The translations under genes and the position numbers were made by a program. A stretch of DNA of 64,000 nt, from the NCBI RefSeq assembly GCF_021390435.2, contig NZ_JAJVCN010000002.1, positions 1,550,001 to 1,614,000 on the forward strand, written 5' to 3'. The notes under the pieces were generated by a model. It worked only from the letters and a program-made list of their open reading frames with translations, was not told the DNA's origin and did not search any database. This document shows, piece after piece, positions 1-9,089 of the stretch (the first letter of the stretch is position 1; the number at the start of each line of letters is the position of its first letter). This DNA is from Kibdelosporangium philippinense. GTDB lineage: Bacteria; Actinomycetota; Actinomycetes; Mycobacteriales; Pseudonocardiaceae.

Positions 1-198
1 GATGTCGAGGACGACCACGTCAGGCCGGAATTCCTTGGCGAGCTTGACCGCACTCAGGCCGTCGGTGGCGCAGTTGGTCTCCCATCCCTCGAATCGCAGC
101 GCGATGGTGATCAGCTCGGCGAGGGCTAACTCGTCGTCGACAACGAGGGCACGGATCGGATTTCCGTCGGCTCGTCGCAGGTCAGGGCCGGGTGTCAT
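1..198 (-). CDS. Response regulator receiver domain, cut by the window edge
   Basis: Reading leftward from ATG at 198 gives about 66 residues before the edge. After a short basic/polar lead the protein shows ALVVDDE (the acidic pocket of a receiver domain) and ends with VVVLDI, whose Asp is the expected phosphorylation site. This is the N-terminal half of a receiver; the output domain lies outside the window. The lead of about 15 residues before the first beta strand is usual for PhoP/OmpR-type regulators of actinobacteria, but the class cannot be decided without the C-terminus. Confidence 0.8.
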   Translation of the reverse strand, partial: MTPGPDLRRADGNPIRALVVDDELALAELITIALRFEGWETNCATDGLSAVKLAKEFRPDVVVLDI

Positions 199-291
199 GG
201 CTGCACACTCTCCGGTCCGCGGTTAAGCCCAGGCTGTGCCGTACCTGTGTATCAGCTGTGGACTCACCGGGCCAACGGCAAGTACTCGCCG

Positions 292-870
292 CTACCGAGG
301 TGTGACGACCTGAGGCGTCCGCTCACCGTGGCGATCCCAGAATTCGGCTGCGGTAATGCCCATCAGCACGACATCCTGGTGCCGACCAGCGAAGAAGACA
401 TGGTCACGCCGCCGTCCTTCATGGACGAACCCGAGGTTCTGGTGAAGGAGTATCGAAGGCTCGTTGACGGCGAGAATGCTGACCTCGCACTTGTGATACC
501 GACGCTCACCGAACATGTAAGCCAGCACCAGGATGATCGCTTCACTGGCGTAGCCACGCCGCTTGTACTCGTGTCCGATGCTCACGCCGTAGTCGAACCG
601 CCCAGCCACCCGGTCAGAGTTCGGCAGCGACACAGACCCGACGAGCACCCCGTCAATGGCCTCGATGGCCAGCATGAACTCGTCGTCCGCAGGCTGACGC
701 GCCGACTGCTCCTCGGCCCACTGCCGATACCCCGCAGCCGACCGAGGCGGATACATCAAGTCGGCGGACCGCATGTCGGCAGAGTTCTCGTCGAACCGCT
801 GGAACGCTTCCCAGTCCTCGGGCTCGATACCCCGAAGCCGAACCTTCGTACCGACCCAGATAGAAGTCAT
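292..870 (-). CDS. GNAT-family N-acetyltransferase (RimJ/RimL-like)
   Basis: The 192-residue protein begins at ATG 870 (MTSIWVGTKVRLRGIEP); the frame stays open upstream to 1074, but that stretch overlaps the next gene and does not look like protein. It has the standard acetyltransferase_3 order: RLRGIEPEDWEAF at the start, a central beta strand leading to YKRRGYASEAI (the acetyl-CoA pyrophosphate loop, R/Q-x-x-G-x-G/A), and NLGFVHEGRRRD near the C-terminus. It should acetylate an amine on a protein N-terminus or small molecule; the substrate cannot be read from the sequence. It lies 16 bp from the start side of nothing else coding and just downstream of the response regulator gene at 887. 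Confidence 0.85.
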   Translation of the reverse strand: MTSIWVGTKVRLRGIEPEDWEAFQRFDENSADMRSADLMYPPRSAAGYRQWAEEQSARQPADDEFMLAIEAIDGVLVGSVSLPNSDRVAGRFDYGVSIGHEYKRRGYASEAIILVLAYMFGERRYHKCEVSILAVNEPSILLHQNLGFVHEGRRRDHVFFAGRHQDVVLMGITAAEFWDRHGERTPQVVTPR

Positions 871-886
871 GGAGACGATCACATCG

Positions 887-1543
887 CTACGAACCAAGCT
901 TTGCCAACCCAGATTCGAACGCGAAGAGCACGAGGCCAACCCGGTCCCGGCAGTCGAGTTTGGACAGCAAGCTGCCGATGTGAGTTTTGACGGTGCCATC
1001 AGCCATACGAAGCCGGTCGGCGATCTCCTTGTTGTTGGCGCCAGTGGCGATCTGTTGCAGCACATCGACTTCACGCCCAGTCAGCGTCTTGATCCGAGGA
1101 TCGGCGGTCCGACCAGGAAGCGAGTCGAGAACGTGGCCCAACAGCCGCCGCGTGGCTGTCGGCGCGACAACGGACCCACCGTCTGCCACAGCGTGGATGG
1201 CCGAGAGCAACTCCTCCTGCCGAGCATCCTTGAGGAGGAACCCGGCAGCCCCGGCCTTCAACGCGGCGAAAACGTACTCATCCAGGTCAAACGTGGTGAG
1301 GATGAGCACCCGGGCACGATGCCCAAGCCGCGTGAGCTCGGCCGTGGCCGCAACCCCGTCCATGACCGGCATCCGAATATCCATCAGGACGACGTCAGCA
1401 TCGGTGGACTTCAACGCCTCGACAGCGGCGGAACCGTCAGCAGCCTCACCAACAACACGAAGCTCAGGATCGGACTCGATCATCATCTGAAACCCAGTCC
1501 GAATAAGCCGCTGGTCATCAACAAGAAAGACGGACAAGCTCAT
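887..1543 (-). CDS. NarL/LuxR-family response regulator
   Basis: The 218-residue protein has a receiver domain (VFLVDDQ at the start, phospho-acceptor Asp55 in VVLMDIRMP, K in FLLKDA) and a C-terminal LuxR-type helix-turn-helix beginning LTGREVDVLQQIATGANNKEIADRL. It is a DNA-binding transcription regulator phosphorylated by a HisKA_3 kinase. The likely partner is the kinase encoded upstream on the same strand (1817-2902). The two are separated by 273 bp, unusually far for a cognate pair, which mostly overlap. I see no gene in that gap. Confidence 0.9.
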   Translation of the reverse strand: MSLSVFLVDDQRLIRTGFQMMIESDPELRVVGEAADGSAAVEALKSTDADVVLMDIRMPVMDGVAATAELTRLGHRARVLILTTFDLDEYVFAALKAGAAGFLLKDARQEELLSAIHAVADGGSVVAPTATRRLLGHVLDSLPGRTADPRIKTLTGREVDVLQQIATGANNKEIADRLRMADGTVKTHIGSLLSKLDCRDRVGLVLFAFESGLAKLGS

Positions 1544-1816
1544 CCGATCACGGCTCCAAGCAAAGAGGGGTTCCCTGCGCTACCAGTTGGCGTGAACCAG
1601 CTACCGCCGCACTCGAAGTGACCCACCCCGCAATCAACCAGCCCCACGCCGTGTCCACCATTGCAGCACACCGTGTTCCACGTTCCGGCACACCGAGATG
1701 CCCGGTGAACGGGTGCCCGCTGTGGGGAAACTGAAAGGCTATCGGCATCGAGCATTCGACGCACGCAAAGGCGAACATGGTGTGTTGGAACGGTGGACAC
1801 GCAGTGCGGTGAGCCT

Positions 1817-2902
1817 TCAGCGCACGGTCGATCCAGATGAAGCCTCTCTCGAAGCGCCGAGCGGAATCACGGCATGAACCTCATAGCCTCCATCAGTTAA
1901 TGGTCCCGCGGTCAGGCTGCCGCCATGAGCCTCAACACGTTCGCGCATCGTGTCCAGGCCATGCCCCTTGCCATCCGAAGTAGCCGCTGTGCCGCTTCCG
2001 TTATCCCGCACGACAATCTCAGTGTTGACCGTATCCGCTGCCACCCGGACATCCACCGTTGCCTGCGGCCCCGCATGGCGCAGGAAATTGGTCAACGCCT
2101 CCTGGACAACCCGGTACATCGTGAAACCCAACGCCGGGTTGATGTCGCCGGTAACAGTCAGCTTCGCGCGGTCGCCGACGCGGCCGACCAGTTCACGGAT
2201 CCCGGCCGGGCCATCCTGGTTCGTGGGCAGGCTGCCGCTTCTGAGTAGGGTGACCATCTCGCGGATCTCATTGAGTGCCTTGCGTGATTCGTCCGCGATC
2301 ACATCGAGGATTTCCGGTGCGCGATCAGGACTTCGGCGCACGAGTGACCGACCGCCTTCGGCCTGCACGGCGATCAGCGACAAGGAGTGCGCCACGATGT
2401 CGTGCACTTCTCGCGCTATCTCACTGCGTTCCTCAGCTGCCTGTGCGCGGGCGTACGCCAGCGCGGCCTCTTCTCGCTCCCGCACGCGCAGCCCCACGCC
2501 GTAGACGGCCAGGATGAACAAGGCGTAGGCGCCAGCCGTTTGGGCGATATCCTTGGCGTTGTGGTCAGGCAGCCACAACACTGGCGCTATCAACGCTCCG
2601 ACGACGGCGATGCCCACGCCGATCAGGCCAAGTGTTCGGCCGGACCACCGGCGCAGGCTGTACACCATGATCGGCACGGCCAGGATTGACATGCTTGGTT
2701 GGGGCAAAAGCCATGCCTGCGCCGCGGCAGCCACTGTCGCCACGGCCAGTGCCGCTGCCGGGAACGTACGGCGGATCGCCAGCGATGCGCACAAGGGCAA
2801 CGCAAGCAGGCACTCCGTGACGTTCGGGAGCGCGTAGGCCACACTCAGGACGGTCAGTACGACCGCCCAGACTGTGTCCGCTATCCATGGGCGAGTTACC
2901 AC
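1817..2902 (-). CDS. Sensor histidine kinase, HisKA_3 type
   Basis: A 361-residue membrane kinase. The first 140 residues carry about five hydrophobic segments with very short loops (sensor of membrane or intramembrane stress type), then a short helix rich in EREEAALAYARAQAAEERSE, the HisKA_3 box EIAREVHDIVAHSLSLI with phospho-acceptor His167, and a HATPase_c domain with VVRDNGSG and GHGLDTMRERVEAHGG. This architecture is that of DesK/LiaS-like kinases of actinobacteria. It probably phosphorylates the NarL-type regulator encoded just downstream at 887-1543. Confidence 0.9.
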   Translation of the reverse strand: MVTRPWIADTVWAVVLTVLSVAYALPNVTECLLALPLCASLAIRRTFPAAALAVATVAAAAQAWLLPQPSMSILAVPIMVYSLRRWSGRTLGLIGVGIAVVGALIAPVLWLPDHNAKDIAQTAGAYALFILAVYGVGLRVREREEAALAYARAQAAEERSEIAREVHDIVAHSLSLIAVQAEGGRSLVRRSPDRAPEILDVIADESRKALNEIREMVTLLRSGSLPTNQDGPAGIRELVGRVGDRAKLTVTGDINPALGFTMYRVVQEALTNFLRHAGPQATVDVRVAADTVNTEIVVRDNGSGTAATSDGKGHGLDTMRERVEAHGGSLTAGPLTDGGYEVHAVIPLGASREASSGSTVR

Positions 2903-2980
2903 GATCGCTACATTAGGCGGTTGATTCAGTGTTCACATCGGAGCACGGTCCATGGTTGTCTCCTACTAGGGTCTGGGTTT

Positions 2981-3613
2981 GTGACCGCCCCCTCCTACCT
3001 CACTGATACCCGGAATTCCTACGACGTCGTTGCCTCCGCGTACGCCGAGATGATCGACGGCAAGCTCGACGAGATGCCGTTCGACCGCGCGGTGCTCGCG
3101 GTTTTCGCCGAGCGTGTGCGCGGGACGGTTGCCGACATCGGCTGCGGACCTGGCCGGTTGACCACGCACCTCGCGAGCCTCGGCCTCGACGTGTTCGGTA
3201 TCGATCTTTCCCCCGGCATGGTCGATGTGGCCCGGCGTTCCTATCCTGACCTGCGGTTTGAGGTGGGCTCGATGACAGCGCTCGACCTGCCGGACGGCAA
3301 GCTCGGCGGCATCGTGTCGTGGTACTCGATCATCCACATGCCACTCGACGTGCAGCCGACCATCTTCGCCGAGTTCTTCCGGGTACTCGAACCAGGCGGG
3401 GAACTCGTGCTGGCGTACAAGGCAGGCGACGAAAAACGGCACTTGTCGCACGCGTACGGTCACGACCTTTCCCTTGACGTGTATTGGATGCCCACCGATC
3501 GGGTGGCATTCCTTGCCAAACAGGCCGGATTCGTGGAAGTCGCCAGGCTCGATCGCGCGGCGGACGTGGACGAGAAAGGCCCGCAGGGCTATTTCCTTGC
3601 CAGGAAACCGTAG
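2981..3613 (+). CDS. Class I SAM-dependent methyltransferase (copy A)
   Basis: From GTG at 2981 the protein has 210 residues. It shows the class I Rossmann pattern: VADIGCGPGRLTTHLASLG (motif I, SAM binding), DVFGIDLSPGMVDVAR (motif II), SMTALDLPDG, and LEPGGELVLAY. The GTG has no clear ribosome-binding site; TACTAG lies 9-14 bases upstream, so the message may be leaderless. It is closely related in length and motif order to the methyltransferase at 9090-9734, so the two are paralogues about 6 kb apart. The substrate is unknown. It reads divergently from the histidine kinase at 2902, with 78 bp between the starts. Confidence 0.88.
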   Translation: MTAPSYLTDTRNSYDVVASAYAEMIDGKLDEMPFDRAVLAVFAERVRGTVADIGCGPGRLTTHLASLGLDVFGIDLSPGMVDVARRSYPDLRFEVGSMTALDLPDGKLGGIVSWYSIIHMPLDVQPTIFAEFFRVLEPGGELVLAYKAGDEKRHLSHAYGHDLSLDVYWMPTDRVAFLAKQAGFVEVARLDRAADVDEKGPQGYFLARKP

Positions 3614-3720
3614 GGCGTGCCGCTGGTTACAGGTCAGCCACCAGTGCATGACGTGTACTGCGCGCGGTGATCTCCGGTGGGATGATGCGGCGGGGCCCGA
3701 CACCAGGTGGAGGAGACGGC

Positions 3721-4170
3721 ATGGCCGGTCAGTTCGAGGCGACGGTGGAGATCGACCGCCCGGTCGAGGAGGTCTACGCGTTTCTCGCCGAAGGTACGAA
3801 CGATCCGAAGTTCAGCCCGCGCGTGCTGCGGATCGACAAGTCGCCGGACGGCCCGACCGCCGTCGGCACGGTCTTCACCAGCACGGTGAAGGACGCGGGG
3901 ATGAAGACCCAGCGGCAGTTCAAGATCACCGAACTCGAGCCGAACCGCACGATCCGCTGGGCCGAGCAGTCGACCAACCTGGTGATGGCCGTCGACGGCG
4001 GCTACGACATCGAGTCCATTTCGGACACCACGACCCGAGTCCGGATCTTCAACGTCCTTGAGGGACGCGGAATAGGCAAGCTCCTGCTCGGCTTCGCGGT
4101 GCGCATGGCTCGTAAAGACGCACCGGCGTTCGGCAACCGCATCAAGGCGGCCATAGAGGAGGCGACCTGA
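3721..4170 (+). CDS. SRPBCC-family (polyketide cyclase/START-like) protein
   Basis: The 149-residue protein starts at ATG 3721 with GGAGGAGA 5-12 bases upstream. MAGQFEATVEIDRPVEEVYAFLAEGTNDPKF is the usual opening of single-domain SRPBCC proteins, in which a beta-alpha-alpha-beta fold encloses a hydrophobic ligand pocket. Later strands (VFTSTVKDAG, RTIRWAEQSTN, GYDIESISDTTTRVRI) fit the family, as does the length. These proteins bind lipids or aromatic compounds or act as cyclases; no catalytic assignment is possible here. It stands alone between the methyltransferase and the ABC transporter genes. Confidence 0.8.
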   Translation: MAGQFEATVEIDRPVEEVYAFLAEGTNDPKFSPRVLRIDKSPDGPTAVGTVFTSTVKDAGMKTQRQFKITELEPNRTIRWAEQSTNLVMAVDGGYDIESISDTTTRVRIFNVLEGRGIGKLLLGFAVRMARKDAPAFGNRIKAAIEEAT

Positions 4171-4253
4171 CCCGGAACTAAGACCACGGTCATAGACAAC
4201 TCTGGACCGTGCTCCGATGCGCAAAACCCCGGCAAATTCATAACGTTGAACGC

Positions 4254-4979
4254 GTGCGAAGCGCAGCATCGGCGAAAAGCCTGAAGAAGACATACGGTAC
4301 GGGCGATACAGCGGTATCGGCCCTGCGAGGGGTGACCGTGGATTTCCCCGCGGGCACGTTCACCGCGATCATGGGCCCGTCCGGATCCGGCAAGTCCACC
4401 CTGATGCACTGCCTCGCGGGCCTGGACAGAGCCGACGACGGTGAGGTCCACATCGGCGGCGCGGAGATCACCGCGCTGTCCGATCGCGAGCTCACCAAGG
4501 TTCGTCGCGACCGGATCGGGTTCGTGTTCCAGTCCTTCAACCTGATCCCGACATTGACCGCGATGCAGAACATCGTATTGCCCCTCGACCTCGCCGGGCG
4601 CAAGCCCGACCGGGACAGACTGGGCGCGGTGGTCCGTTCGCTGGGCATCCACGACCGGTTACAGCACCGCCCCGGCGAACTGTCCGGCGGGCAGCAGCAA
4701 CGGGTCGCGATCGCGCGCGCGTTGGTCACCCGGCCCGACGTGCTTTTCGCTGACGAGCCAACGGGAGCGCTCGATTCGACAACGGCATCGACACTGTTGT
4801 CCTTTCTACGCACGTCATGCCGTGACCTCGGACAGACCATCGTGATGGTCACGCACGACCCGATCGCGGCGTCGTTCGCGGACCGCGCATTGGTGCTGAG
4901 CGATGGGCGCATCGTCGACGATATCGATGAGCCCACCGCGGATTCGGTCCTCGGTGCAATGAGGAGTCTGGCGGCATGA
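4254..4979 (+). CDS. ABC transporter ATP-binding protein, MacB/LolD type
   Basis: The ATPase of a two-gene exporter-type ABC system. Visible motifs are Walker A (GPSGSGKST), Q-loop (FVFQSFNLIPTLTAMQN), signature (LSGGQQQRVAIARAL), Walker B (LFADEPTGALDS) and the H-loop (VMVTHD). The choice of GTG 4254 (VRSAASAKSLKKTYG) gives 241 residues; TAACGT ends 7 bases before it and could be a -10 box of a leaderless transcript. The frame is open to 4209, so a longer start is possible. The gene overlaps the permease gene by 4 bp (ATGA), so the two are translationally coupled. Such pairs extrude lipids, peptides or antibiotics, or drive mechanical work at the membrane. Confidence 0.93.
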   Translation: MRSAASAKSLKKTYGTGDTAVSALRGVTVDFPAGTFTAIMGPSGSGKSTLMHCLAGLDRADDGEVHIGGAEITALSDRELTKVRRDRIGFVFQSFNLIPTLTAMQNIVLPLDLAGRKPDRDRLGAVVRSLGIHDRLQHRPGELSGGQQQRVAIARALVTRPDVLFADEPTGALDSTTASTLLSFLRTSCRDLGQTIVMVTHDPIAASFADRALVLSDGRIVDDIDEPTADSVLGAMRSLAA

Positions 4980-7357
4980 GGTTCTTGGCGTTGCGCAATG
5001 CCGTGGCAGAAGTGCGCATGAATCCCCGGCGAGTGGTGGCGGTCGTGGTCGCCATCATGATCAGCGTCGGCTACCTCGTGGCGTCGGCGACCGTGCTTGC
5101 GAGCGAGAGCGCCACAATGGACAGAAGCATCATCGCGCGCACAGTCAACACCGACGTCGTGGTGACGTTGTCCGACAACAACCCGGCCTTGGCCCGGCAG
5201 ATCCAAGGGCTGGCTGGCGTGGCGTCCGCCGACCTGAGCTACCTGTCGCACGGCCGAGTCACGGGTTCCTCGGAGTGGGTGCAGCAGCAGTCCGTGCCCG
5301 ACAATCCGGCATTGCGGTGGACGGATCTCGCCGAGGGTGCGTGGCCGGTAGGCCCGGCCGAGATCGCGCTCGGCACAGTCACGGCGAAGCAGTTGAACAT
5401 GCGGATCGGCGACGAGATCACGATCAACGACGCCAACTCGTCGGCGACACTGCGGGTGTCCGGGCTGACGCACGAAGGCGATTCGCTGCTGTCCGGGCTG
5501 GCGCAGAGTTCGTTCGTGGCACCGGCCTTCTACACCGGAACCGCGTCGATCCGGACGTCGTTGCAGACCGAGATCCTGGTGATCGGCACTGGAGCGGCCA
5601 GCCCCGACCAACTGGCCGAGCGAATCAGGACCGTCGCCGGTACGGACAGGGTCGAAACCGCGTCGGACTTCGCGCGGCGCAAGATGACCGAGCAGACCAA
5701 CGGGGTGTACGTCTTCCAGTTGTTGCTGCTGGTGTTCGGTGCGATCGCCCTGCTGGTCGGCGGCATCATGATCGTCAACACATTCCTGATCCTGGTGACC
5801 CAGCGGCGCAGGCAAATCGGCCTGGTGCGCGCACTCGGTGCCAGCAACGGGCAGATCCGGCGTGGCCTGCTGCTGGAGGCTGGACTGATCGGGTTGGCCG
5901 GATCAGTGCTCGGCGTGTTGCTGGGCGTCGGTGTGTCGGGGGTTGTGGCGTACCGGCTCGGTGCGCTATTGACCATCCCGTTCGGTCAGGTTGCCGTGGT
6001 TGCGTTGGTGGGCATGCTGCTGGCGGTTCTGTCAGTCGTCGTACCCGCGCGCCGCGCCATCCGGATCTCGCCACTGGAGGCGCTGCGACCGGTTGCCGAC
6101 AGGCAGACCGAGCGGCGGGCATTGCGGCTCCGTGCGGCGATATCGGCGGTTCTGATGTTGATCGGACTGGCCGGTGTCTGGTTTGGATCAGGTGAAACGC
6201 CGTTCGCGTTGTTGCTGTCGATCGGAGGTCTGTTCGTTTTCGCGGTCGGGTTGTTGACGGCGACGGGCGTGTACCTGCCGTTGATGCTGAGAGCGTGCAC
6301 CGGAGTGCTGAGCCGGTTCGGTCCGACGGCTCGTTTGGCTGGGAACAACACGATCAGAAACCCCGGGCGAGCGGCGGCGACTGGGGCTGCTCTGATCGTC
6401 GCCGTGGGCATCGTCGTGACTCTGCAGGTCGGCGCGGCGAGCATGAAGGCTACCGCGAACAGCAACCTCGACACCCGATTCCCAGTCGACGTCACGGTTT
6501 CGTTGTTCGACGGCGCCCTACCGCCAGACGCGGCGCGTGACATCGCGGCCGTGCCAGGCATCACCAACGTGCGGGAACTCCGGTCAACTCGTGTCCAAGC
6601 CAACGGCAATGACCTACGAGTGCTCGGTGTTCCTGGCGTCCCGGACAACGAGGTCCTGGCAGATCCCTACCTGGAGATGACGTCGGCTGTACTCGTAGGC
6701 AAGACAGGATCCGCGACGCTCCCAACCGTCGGCAACTTCCTGGCGCCCGCAGACACCCTGGTGGTCTCGCCCACCACATTGTCTACATTGGATAGAGATG
6801 CGGTCGTGGGCACGGTCTGGGCCGATGCAGTGCCGGGCGCGGACATCACCGCCCTGCGGTCGCAACTCCGTGAGGTGGTCGCCCCGATAACCGGCGCCGA
6901 AGTGGCTGGTGGTTTATCGGCAAAGGCCAGCTATACCGAGTTCCTAGACCGCTTGCTGATGGTGACAACCATGCTGCTGGCAGTGGCAGTACTCATAGCG
7001 CTGACCGGCGTCGGCAACACCCTTGGCCTGTCAGTCCTTGAGCGCACACGGGAATCCGCACTCCTGCGGGCACTAGGAATGCAACGCGGAGGATTGAGGT
7101 CAATGCTTGCGATCGAGGCGGTCCTACTAAGCCTTGCCGGCACAATTGTCGGAATACTGGCCGGGACCTTCTTCGGCTGGGTAGGCACCCAAGCAATCAG
7201 CCGAGAACTCAACTTCAGCACGGTGTCCTTCGCAATATCCTTACCCCAAACCGTGATAGTGGCAGCAGTCGCCGTGATAGCAGGCATGATCGCGTCTGTC
7301 CTCCCCGGAAGGAAGGCAGCACGGGCAACGCCAGTAACAGCACTATCGGCAGATTGA
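4976..7357 (+). CDS. ABC transporter permease, FtsX/MacB family
   Basis: A 793-residue membrane protein with the two-fold layout of large actinobacterial FtsX-type permeases. There is an N-terminal membrane helix (MNPRRVVAVVVAIMISVGYLV), an extracytoplasmic domain of about 200 residues, three helices around residues 245-365 (FQLLLLVFGAIALLVGGIMIV onward), a second helix pair near 380-430, another extracytoplasmic domain, and a last FtsX module (LLMVTTMLLAVAVLIALTGVGN to the C-terminus). The coupling-helix phrases RRQIGLVRALGAS and ESALLRALGMQR are repeated in both halves. It works with the ATPase at 4254-4979, with which it overlaps by 4 bp. Its TGA stop begins the same frame that carries the vWA remnant downstream. 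Confidence 0.93.
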   Translation: MRFLALRNAVAEVRMNPRRVVAVVVAIMISVGYLVASATVLASESATMDRSIIARTVNTDVVVTLSDNNPALARQIQGLAGVASADLSYLSHGRVTGSSEWVQQQSVPDNPALRWTDLAEGAWPVGPAEIALGTVTAKQLNMRIGDEITINDANSSATLRVSGLTHEGDSLLSGLAQSSFVAPAFYTGTASIRTSLQTEILVIGTGAASPDQLAERIRTVAGTDRVETASDFARRKMTEQTNGVYVFQLLLLVFGAIALLVGGIMIVNTFLILVTQRRRQIGLVRALGASNGQIRRGLLLEAGLIGLAGSVLGVLLGVGVSGVVAYRLGALLTIPFGQVAVVALVGMLLAVLSVVVPARRAIRISPLEALRPVADRQTERRALRLRAAISAVLMLIGLAGVWFGSGETPFALLLSIGGLFVFAVGLLTATGVYLPLMLRACTGVLSRFGPTARLAGNNTIRNPGRAAATGAALIVAVGIVVTLQVGAASMKATANSNLDTRFPVDVTVSLFDGALPPDAARDIAAVPGITNVRELRSTRVQANGNDLRVLGVPGVPDNEVLADPYLEMTSAVLVGKTGSATLPTVGNFLAPADTLVVSPTTLSTLDRDAVVGTVWADAVPGADITALRSQLREVVAPITGAEVAGGLSAKASYTEFLDRLLMVTTMLLAVAVLIALTGVGNTLGLSVLERTRESALLRALGMQRGGLRSMLAIEAVLLSLAGTIVGILAGTFFGWVGTQAISRELNFSTVSFAISLPQTVIVAAVAVIAGMIASVLPGRKAARATPVTALSAD

Positions 7358-7375
7358 CCCAACCACAGACCAACA

Positions 7376-7864
7376 TGGGCCAGTGGCGCGCTGGACTACA
7401 CCTACCGGTGCCCGGCGAGACGGGCCGCGGCGATGCCAGGTGTTGTGTTGCCAGGGCTTAGGCGTCCGTTGTCCAGGGTCGCGATCGTCGTCGACACCTC
7501 CGGATCCATGGGCGAGGCCGAACTGAACGCCGCATTGTCCGAAGTCACGGGTGTTCTGAGGGAAGTCGGCATCCGCGGCAACCGTGTCACGGTCCTCGCC
7601 TGCGATGCCGACGTCCACACGGTCGCGGGCGTGACCAAGGCGGCTGACGTCGAACTCAAAGGCGGCGGTGGAACCGATATGCGCGTGGGTATCGAGGCCG
7701 CCTTGGCCGCGCCTGACCGGCCACAGGTGATCACCGTGCTGACCGATGGATACACGCCATGGCCGGACGAAATGCCGTCATGCCGGGTGATCGCTGGGCT
7801 CATCGGCGGCGCACCGTCAGCGCCTCCCGCCTGGATCGAAGCGGTTCACATCACCCGACAGTGA
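7376..7864 (+). pseudogene. 5'-truncated vWA-like (DUF2201-type) gene remnant
   Basis: From ATG 7433 the frame encodes 143 residues with a von Willebrand A MIDAS motif (VAIVVDTSGSM), the conserved GGGGTDMRVGI and a VLTDGYTPWP strand. Recognisable family sequence continues upstream of that ATG as GALDYTYRCPARRAAAMPGVVLP, which I know from the middle of longer vWA-like proteins of about 400 residues whose N-terminus is a metallopeptidase-like domain. That N-terminal part is absent: the preceding in-frame codon is the stop of the ABC permease, only about 20 bases away. I therefore read it as a deletion remnant. A short functional vWA protein from ATG 7433 cannot be excluded. Its 3' end overlaps the P450 gene by 14 bp. 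Confidence 0.6.
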
Positions 7865-8993
7865 CCTGCATTCCGCGCAGCTCGTAGCCGCCGATGTCGT
7901 TGTTGAACGTGATCTTCGGTGCCTGCGCCATCCGCACTCCATCGAGTGAGAACAGCTTGTGCAGGAAGATGTCCGACTCCAGAATCGCGATGTGCGAGCC
8001 AGGGCACTTGTGCGGACCGTCCCCAAAGGACAGACCGGTGCCCACGGACCGCCCCGGGCAGATCGAAAGCGGCTCGTCCTCATCCGTGTCCAGGTTGGCG
8101 TGGCCGACCTCGATCTTGACGATCGCACCCGACGGCACGACTTCCGGTCCCACGTTGATCTCGTTGGTGGTCTTGCGTCTCAGCTGTGCGACGATCGGTT
8201 CGAGCCGTAACAACTCGTGCAGCATCAGCAACCGGTCGGGCTCGGCAGCAGCCACATACTTGGTGCGCAGTTCGTCATCGGTGAACATGTGCCAGGCCGC
8301 CATCACGATGAACTCGCGTGTGGTGATCATGCCCGCGGCCGCGAATGTCAAACATTCGCCAAGAATCTCCGCGGCTGTACAACCTTCGTCGATCAGGTGC
8401 GAGATCAGGTCGTCCTGCCGGTTGTCCCGCCGCACCTTCACCGCGGGCCGGACGTCGGCGAAGTAGATGTGTCCCCAGCCGCGAATCTGCCGGTACGCCC
8501 AGTAAAGCCCGTTCAGGCTGGTGAAGCCCGGTGCGCCGAACTTCTCCGGAAAGAAGTAGTCCAGCCGTTTCTTGATCCCCGGCTTGCTGTTGGTCAGGCC
8601 GATCACCGCGCACGCCACGTCGACGGCCAGTTGGAAGCTCAGGTCGGACAAGTGGCCCGGTCCACCTTGACGCAGTACCGCGATTTGCCTGTCCGCGGCA
8701 CGTTCCATCACCGAGCGGTACGCCTCGTCCACGCGGCGGGGCGTGAAGAACTTGGCCGTCTGTTTGCGGTGTTCCCGATGCTCAGGACCGTCGCGGAAAA
8801 GCACGGGTCGGCGGATCTTCGCGGGGAAGTTCTCCACGGTCTCAATGCCAAGACCTGCTTGAACCGTGTCGTGTTCGCGCAGAAACGTGCGCCCCTCGGC
8901 ATATCCGGTGATTTGCCATGTCCCATCAGGATTACGCTGAACGGGGCAACCTGGTGGCACGCCCCTGTCCACCTTGCGCGCGTTCGCAGCCAC
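7851..8993 (-). CDS. Cytochrome P450
   Basis: A haem-thiolate mono-oxygenase of 380 residues from GTG 8993, chosen because GGAGAGG lies 7-14 bases upstream; an ATG start at 9029 would lack such a site. Motifs: an I-helix AAGMITTRE near residue 219 (the usual acid before the Thr is replaced, giving G-M-I-T-T), ExxR in HELLRLE near 260, and the haem-binding loop FGDGPHKCPG with Cys330. The protein opens with a GCPVQRNPDGTWQITGY segment typical of small bacterial P450s. No ferredoxin gene is adjacent. It is divergent from the methyltransferase at 9090, with 96 bp between the starts; a shared tailoring role is possible but only inferred. Confidence 0.9.
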   Translation of the reverse strand: MAANARKVDRGVPPGCPVQRNPDGTWQITGYAEGRTFLREHDTVQAGLGIETVENFPAKIRRPVLFRDGPEHREHRKQTAKFFTPRRVDEAYRSVMERAADRQIAVLRQGGPGHLSDLSFQLAVDVACAVIGLTNSKPGIKKRLDYFFPEKFGAPGFTSLNGLYWAYRQIRGWGHIYFADVRPAVKVRRDNRQDDLISHLIDEGCTAAEILGECLTFAAAGMITTREFIVMAAWHMFTDDELRTKYVAAAEPDRLLMLHELLRLEPIVAQLRRKTTNEINVGPEVVPSGAIVKIEVGHANLDTDEDEPLSICPGRSVGTGLSFGDGPHKCPGSHIAILESDIFLHKLFSLDGVRMAQAPKITFNNDIGGYELRGMQVTVG

Positions 8994-9089
8994 TGCTCTC
9001 CCTCTCCTGCGATGACGAACAACCATCATCGTTCGCCTTACGGCGATTCCGTAAGCCGCCGTATGTGTAAACCGATACGCTGTCCGGCC

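Noticed and set aside
1540..1800. Minus-strand frame between the first kinase and its regulator
   Set aside because: Composition and lack of motifs suggest chance; no ribosome-binding site is evident.
4238..5815. Long minus-strand frame opposite the ABC transporter genes
   Set aside because: It is antisense to two genes with complete motifs; its composition is the His/Arg/Gln-rich pattern of GC-rich shadows.
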